This document shows positions 5,855 through 8,973 of a stretch of 8,973 bases of DNA, piece by piece. Numbering within the stretch: position 1 is the stretch's first letter; the number at the start of each line of letters is the position of its first letter. The notes under the pieces were generated by a model. The model was given only the letters and a program-made list of their open reading frames with translations, was not told the origin of the DNA and did not search any database. The translations under genes were made by a program, and so were the position numbers. The stretch is from Bacillota bacterium (GTDB lineage: Bacteria > Bacillota > Clostridia > Acetivibrionales > DTU013): NCBI GenBank assembly GCA_023409615.1, contig JAEYRF010000228.1:1-8973 (forward strand). Reading direction: 5' to 3'.

Positions 5855-8188
5855 ATGATTATGTGCTCAATATGTAAAGAAAACTACGCAGTAGTTTTTA
5901 TAACAAAAATACAAGATGGAAAGCAGATGCAGGAAGGACTTTGTTTATCCTGCGCAAAAAAACAGGGTATTCAGCCTGTCAACCAGCTGATCGAGCAGAC
6001 GGGTATGACTGACGAGGACATTGAAAATCTAAATAAACAGATGGGTAGTCTTTTTGACAATATAGACATAGATCCTGATGGCAGCCAGATTTCTAATGGG
6101 GAGCCGTCGGTAGACAACAACAAGCTCAATCCGTTTTTTAATTTTATCAATCGAGCATTCCCCAAAAATGAAGAACCGGGGGACAACGATGATCACAAGG
6201 ATTCACTCGATGAAAAGGAAGGAAAGAACGGGACAAATGGGACGAGAACCAAGACCCAGGAAAAAAAGGTTTTGAAAAAGAAAAAATACCTTGATATGTA
6301 TGGCACAAATCTGACAGATATGGCTAAGGAAGATAAAATTGACAGGGTGATTGGCAGAAACAGAGAAATTGACAGGGTTGTGCAGATTTTAAACAGGAGA
6401 ACTAAAAACAATCCAGTGCTTATCGGAGAGCCGGGCGTTGGAAAGACGGCTATAGCTGAGGGATTGGCTGTCAGGATTAATAGAAGGCAGGTACCTGCTA
6501 AATTGTTCAATGCAGAAATCTATCTGCTGGATATGACAAGCATTGTTGCAGGGACTCAGTTCAGAGGCCAGTTTGAAAGCCGTATGAAGGGTATTATCGA
6601 GGAAGCAAAGGCTTTAGGCAATGTCATTCTCATCATTGACGAGCTTCACAATATCATGGGAGCGGGAGAGGCAGAGGGCGCGATGAATGCGGCCAATATT
6701 TTGAAGCCTGCGCTTTCCAGAGGCGAGATTCAGGTGATCGGTGCTACGACACTAAATGAATACAGAAAGCACATCGAGAAGGATTCTGCACTGGAGAGAA
6801 GATTCCAGCCCGTCATGGTGGATGAACCTTCTGTTGAGGATACCATTGAGATACTAAAAGGAATCAGAGATTATTACGAGAACTACCACAGAGTGAAAAT
6901 ATCCGATGAAGTCATTGAGGCTGCCGCCAGATTATCTGAAAGGTACATTACCGAAAGGTTTTTACCGGACAAGGCGATAGATGTAATTGATGAGGCCGGT
7001 TCGAGAGTTAATTTGAAAAATACAGGTCTGGTTGAGCTTGAAGCACTGAAGGATGAACTAAAGAAGGTGCAGGAGGAAAAGGAGTTTGCCATTTCTGCGG
7101 ATTCAATAGAAGATTACCAGAAAGCGGCAGATCTCAAAGTGCGCGAGTGTAAGCTATTGCAGAATATTAAAGATTTTGAGGACAATAACAAGGCAGATAT
7201 ACTCACCGTTGAAGATATAGCTCACGTCATAGAATCATGGACCAAAATACCGGTCCAGAAGTTGACGGAGATTGAAGCTGTGAAGCTGATGAATTTGGAG
7301 GAACGACTTCACAAGAGAGTTATAGGCCAGAATGAGGCAGTCAGGAGTATTTCCAAGGCGATAAGAAGAAACAGAGCAGGCTTTAAAAAGAAGAAGAAGC
7401 CCTCCTCCTTTATATTCGTCGGGCCTACCGGTGTCGGAAAGACAGAGTTGGTCAGATCGCTGGCTGTGGAACTGTTCGAAACAGAGGATGCATTGATCAG
7501 ACTGGATATGTCTGAATTTATGGAGAAACATACGGTATCAAAACTGATAGGATCACCTCCCGGTTATGTGGGGTATGATGATGGCGGACAGCTAACGGAA
7601 AAAGTCAGAAGAAAACCTTTTTCCATTATACTGATGGATGAGATCGAAAAAGCCCATCCGGACGTATTTAATATGCTTCTTCAGATATTTGAGGATGGAA
7701 GGCTTACCGACAGCCATGGAAAGGTAGTCAATTTTGAAAATACGATCATTGTTATGACATCAAACGCCGGAACAACACTCAAAGCCAACGGGCTTGGATT
7801 TTCCAATGACGGTTATAAGGCTTTGGAGAGCAGGGTAAAGGACGTGATTAAGGAAACGTTCAGACCTGAGTTTCTGAACAGGCTGGATGAGATCATCGTA
7901 TTTACAGAGCTTAGCCGGGATGAACTGAAACAAATTATTGCACTTATGCTCGAAGAGGTTCGGACTGAAGCATACCAGAAGGGTATTTTGCTCAGCTTTT
8001 CAGATGAGATTATTGAGTTCATTCTGGAAAAGGGCTATGATCCAAAATATGGAGCCAGACCTTTGAGAAGAACAATCCAGAAGTATGTGGAGGACGAGTT
8101 GACAGAGCAGTTTTTCCTTGGAAAGATACAGCCCGGTACAAAAATTACTGCAAATGTAAACGATGAGACGATCCAATTCAGCTGGTAA
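5855..8188 (+). CDS. clpE: ClpE-like AAA+ unfoldase with N-terminal zinc finger
   Basis: This is a cytoplasmic Hsp100/Clp ATPase that should unfold proteins and feed them to ClpP. A four-cysteine zinc finger (C4, C7, C30, C33) replaces the duplicated Clp N-domain of ClpC/ClpA. A charged, probably flexible linker (about 40-145) follows, then the conserved YGTNLT (149-154). AAA-1 has Walker A GEPGVGKT (191-198), Walker B IIDE (260-263) and arginines at 315-316. A short middle domain with a UVR-like segment (about 418-435, IEDYQKAADLKVRECKLL) precedes AAA-2 with Walker A GPTGVGKT (523-530) and Walker B MDE (594-596). An LGF tripeptide (647-649), placed 124 residues after Walker A-2 as in ClpA, is the expected ClpP-docking loop. 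Zinc finger, UVR-like middle domain and absent N-domain match ClpE, although 777 residues exceeds B. subtilis ClpE because of the linker. Related clostridial proteins are often labelled ClpC. The general role is secure; the symbol is less so. Confidence 0.93.
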   Translation: MIMCSICKENYAVVFITKIQDGKQMQEGLCLSCAKKQGIQPVNQLIEQTGMTDEDIENLNKQMGSLFDNIDIDPDGSQISNGEPSVDNNKLNPFFNFINRAFPKNEEPGDNDDHKDSLDEKEGKNGTNGTRTKTQEKKVLKKKKYLDMYGTNLTDMAKEDKIDRVIGRNREIDRVVQILNRRTKNNPVLIGEPGVGKTAIAEGLAVRINRRQVPAKLFNAEIYLLDMTSIVAGTQFRGQFESRMKGIIEEAKALGNVILIIDELHNIMGAGEAEGAMNAANILKPALSRGEIQVIGATTLNEYRKHIEKDSALERRFQPVMVDEPSVEDTIEILKGIRDYYENYHRVKISDEVIEAAARLSERYITERFLPDKAIDVIDEAGSRVNLKNTGLVELEALKDELKKVQEEKEFAISADSIEDYQKAADLKVRECKLLQNIKDFEDNNKADILTVEDIAHVIESWTKIPVQKLTEIEAVKLMNLEERLHKRVIGQNEAVRSISKAIRRNRAGFKKKKKPSSFIFVGPTGVGKTELVRSLAVELFETEDALIRLDMSEFMEKHTVSKLIGSPPGYVGYDDGGQLTEKVRRKPFSIILMDEIEKAHPDVFNMLLQIFEDGRLTDSHGKVVNFENTIIVMTSNAGTTLKANGLGFSNDGYKALESRVKDVIKETFRPEFLNRLDEIIVFTELSRDELKQIIALMLEEVRTEAYQKGILLSFSDEIIEFILEKGYDPKYGARPLRRTIQKYVEDELTEQFFLGKIQPGTKITANVNDETIQFSW

Positions 8189-8192
8189 GGAG
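8187..8192 (+). promoter_or_regulatory. SD of the lipoprotein gene, overlapping the clpE stop
   Basis: AAGGAG uses the last two bases of the Clp TAA stop and lies 8 nt before the GTG at 8201. The overlap supports translational coupling and fixes the GTG as the start. Confidence 0.8.
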
Positions 8193-8200
8193 TTGTTGAA

Positions 8201-8973
8201 GTGAGCTTGACCAGAGTATCACGGACTTTATTAATCTTCTTGATAAGCATATTATTATTGGGTGCCTGCACGCAGGCACCCCCTGATACACAAGTTCCTG
8301 TAACAGATGACATTGATGAAAACAACTCAAAGACCACGCTGAGGTTCATCAGCAGTTGGGGGGGAGTCGATAGTAAAGCCGAGTCACTCAAGGTTATACT
8401 TAATAAGTTTGAGATAGACAACCCTGATATTGTTGTTGTGAATGAATCACTATTTGGGGAAGATTTTCTTCCAAAAATCAAAACCGACTTTGCCTCGGGA
8501 AATGATCCGGATGTATTCGGACTGTGGCCGGGATCAGACATCAATACTTTGGTCAAGGCAGGGAAGGTCGCAGACCTAACCGGGCTGTTATCAGACAACC
8601 TGGATTGGAAAAGAAGCTTCAATCCGAAAATGTGGGACTACACTACATACAACGCAAGAATTTACGGGTTACCCGTAGAAGTCATATTTGAATGCTTGTT
8701 CATCAACAGAGATCTTTTTCAGAAATATAATGTCAACATTCCGAATAACTTCGAAGAACTAAAAAATGCGATACAAGTGTTCAAGGAAAAGAAAATCGCA
8801 CCCATCGCATTTAATACATACGCTGAGGGTACATATCTTTACCAGAATCTTGTTGCGGCAGTGGGTGGGAAGAATGATACGGAATACCCTTTCTATGAGG
8901 GCAGGATAAAGCCAAGCCACCTGAGAACTCTGCAGTACATTAAGGAACTATATGATATGGGTGCCTTCCCTGA
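8201..8973 (+). CDS. ABC-transporter solute-binding lipoprotein, family 1 (3' end outside window)
   Basis: The reading frame is open from GTG 8201 to the window edge: 257 codons, then a split codon. The N-terminus is a lipoprotein signal: basic residues R5 and R8, a hydrophobic core (LLIFLISILLL) and the lipobox LGAC with the lipidated cysteine at residue 23. The mature part after a short Pro/Asp/Asn-rich linker reads like a family 1 extracellular solute-binding protein of sugar ABC importers. It has TLRFISSWGG, then FASGNDPDVFGLWPG, ADLTGLL, a YGLPVE-type segment, LFINRDLFQKYNV and the usual FEELKNA helix. It should sit on the outer face of the membrane and hand substrate, probably a sugar or oligosaccharide, to a permease not seen here. 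It starts 12 nt after clpE with no terminator or promoter between, so co-transcription is likely. The substrate cannot be assigned. A G7 run and a strong palindrome lie in its 5' part. Confidence 0.9.
   Translation, partial: MSLTRVSRTLLIFLISILLLGACTQAPPDTQVPVTDDIDENNSKTTLRFISSWGGVDSKAESLKVILNKFEIDNPDIVVVNESLFGEDFLPKIKTDFASGNDPDVFGLWPGSDINTLVKAGKVADLTGLLSDNLDWKRSFNPKMWDYTTYNARIYGLPVEVIFECLFINRDLFQKYNVNIPNNFEELKNAIQVFKEKKIAPIAFNTYAEGTYLYQNLVAAVGGKNDTEYPFYEGRIKPSHLRTLQYIKELYDMGAFP
8260..8281. repeat. GC-rich perfect palindrome inside the lipobox codons
   Basis: GGGTGCCTG (8260-8268) and CAGGCACCC (8273-8281) form a perfect 9-bp inverted repeat around CACG. It spans codons for Gly-Ala-Cys-Thr-Gln-Ala-Pro, including the lipidated cysteine. 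No U-tract follows on the plus strand, so it is not a standard terminator. As RNA it would be a stable hairpin about 60 nt into the message. Confidence 0.85.

Noticed and set aside
8035..8622. 195-codon minus-strand ORF across the clpE 3' end and the lipoprotein gene
   Set aside because: It is antisense to two well-supported genes, with low-complexity Ser/Thr-rich composition and no SD. It is a shadow of the codon structure on the other strand.
1..8973. CRISPR array, tRNA, rRNA or insertion sequence
   Set aside because: No regularly spaced long repeats, no tRNA-like cloverleaf or rRNA sequence and no transposase or terminal inverted repeats were seen.

Overview
The window looks like chromosomal DNA from a Gram-positive member of the Firmicutes, most likely a clostridium. 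This rests on four things: a 14-bp operator that fits the Bacillus/Clostridium-type LexA (DinR) box exactly; strong AGGAGG-type ribosome binding sites; a Clp ATPase that carries a zinc finger in place of the usual N-domain; and a tiny Gly-rich, single-helix hydrophobic protein of a kind common in spore-forming Clostridia. Base composition is moderately AT-leaning by eye. The exact genus cannot be read from the sequence.

Layout. (1) Positions 1-5055 hold two co-oriented nucleotide excision repair genes, uvrB and uvrA. uvrA has its own promoter in the 184-bp gap, with a LexA box touching the -35 element. Both genes have tandem duplications in their translation initiation regions: a 13-bp and a 9-bp repeat before uvrB, and a roughly 33-bp imperfect duplication of the uvrA start that leaves a 16-codon out-of-frame ORF overlapping uvrA. 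(2) Positions 5056-5854 are a 799-bp gap that is not empty. It holds a hairpin terminator whose U-tract faces the minus strand; a 42-codon minus-strand gene (5249-5377) with its own SD and promoter; a stretch of 21-22-bp repeats that reads as a frameshifted heptad-repeat coding remnant; a plus-strand promoter; and a structured leader of about 165 nt. (3) Positions 5855-8188 encode a ClpE-like AAA+ unfoldase. (4) From 8201 to the window edge runs the 5' part of a lipoprotein gene for an ABC-transporter solute-binding protein. It starts 12 nt after the Clp stop codon and its SD overlaps that stop.

How the genes work together. UvrA and UvrB form the damage-recognition complex of excision repair, and UvrA at least should be induced by DNA damage through LexA. 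The Clp protein should feed substrates to ClpP. Its pairing with a sugar-type binding lipoprotein is probably only transcriptional proximity. No complete, obviously new system is visible. The least explained material is the 5056-5854 gap (the small membrane protein, the heptad-repeat relic and the Clp leader) and the duplicated start regions of the uvr genes.
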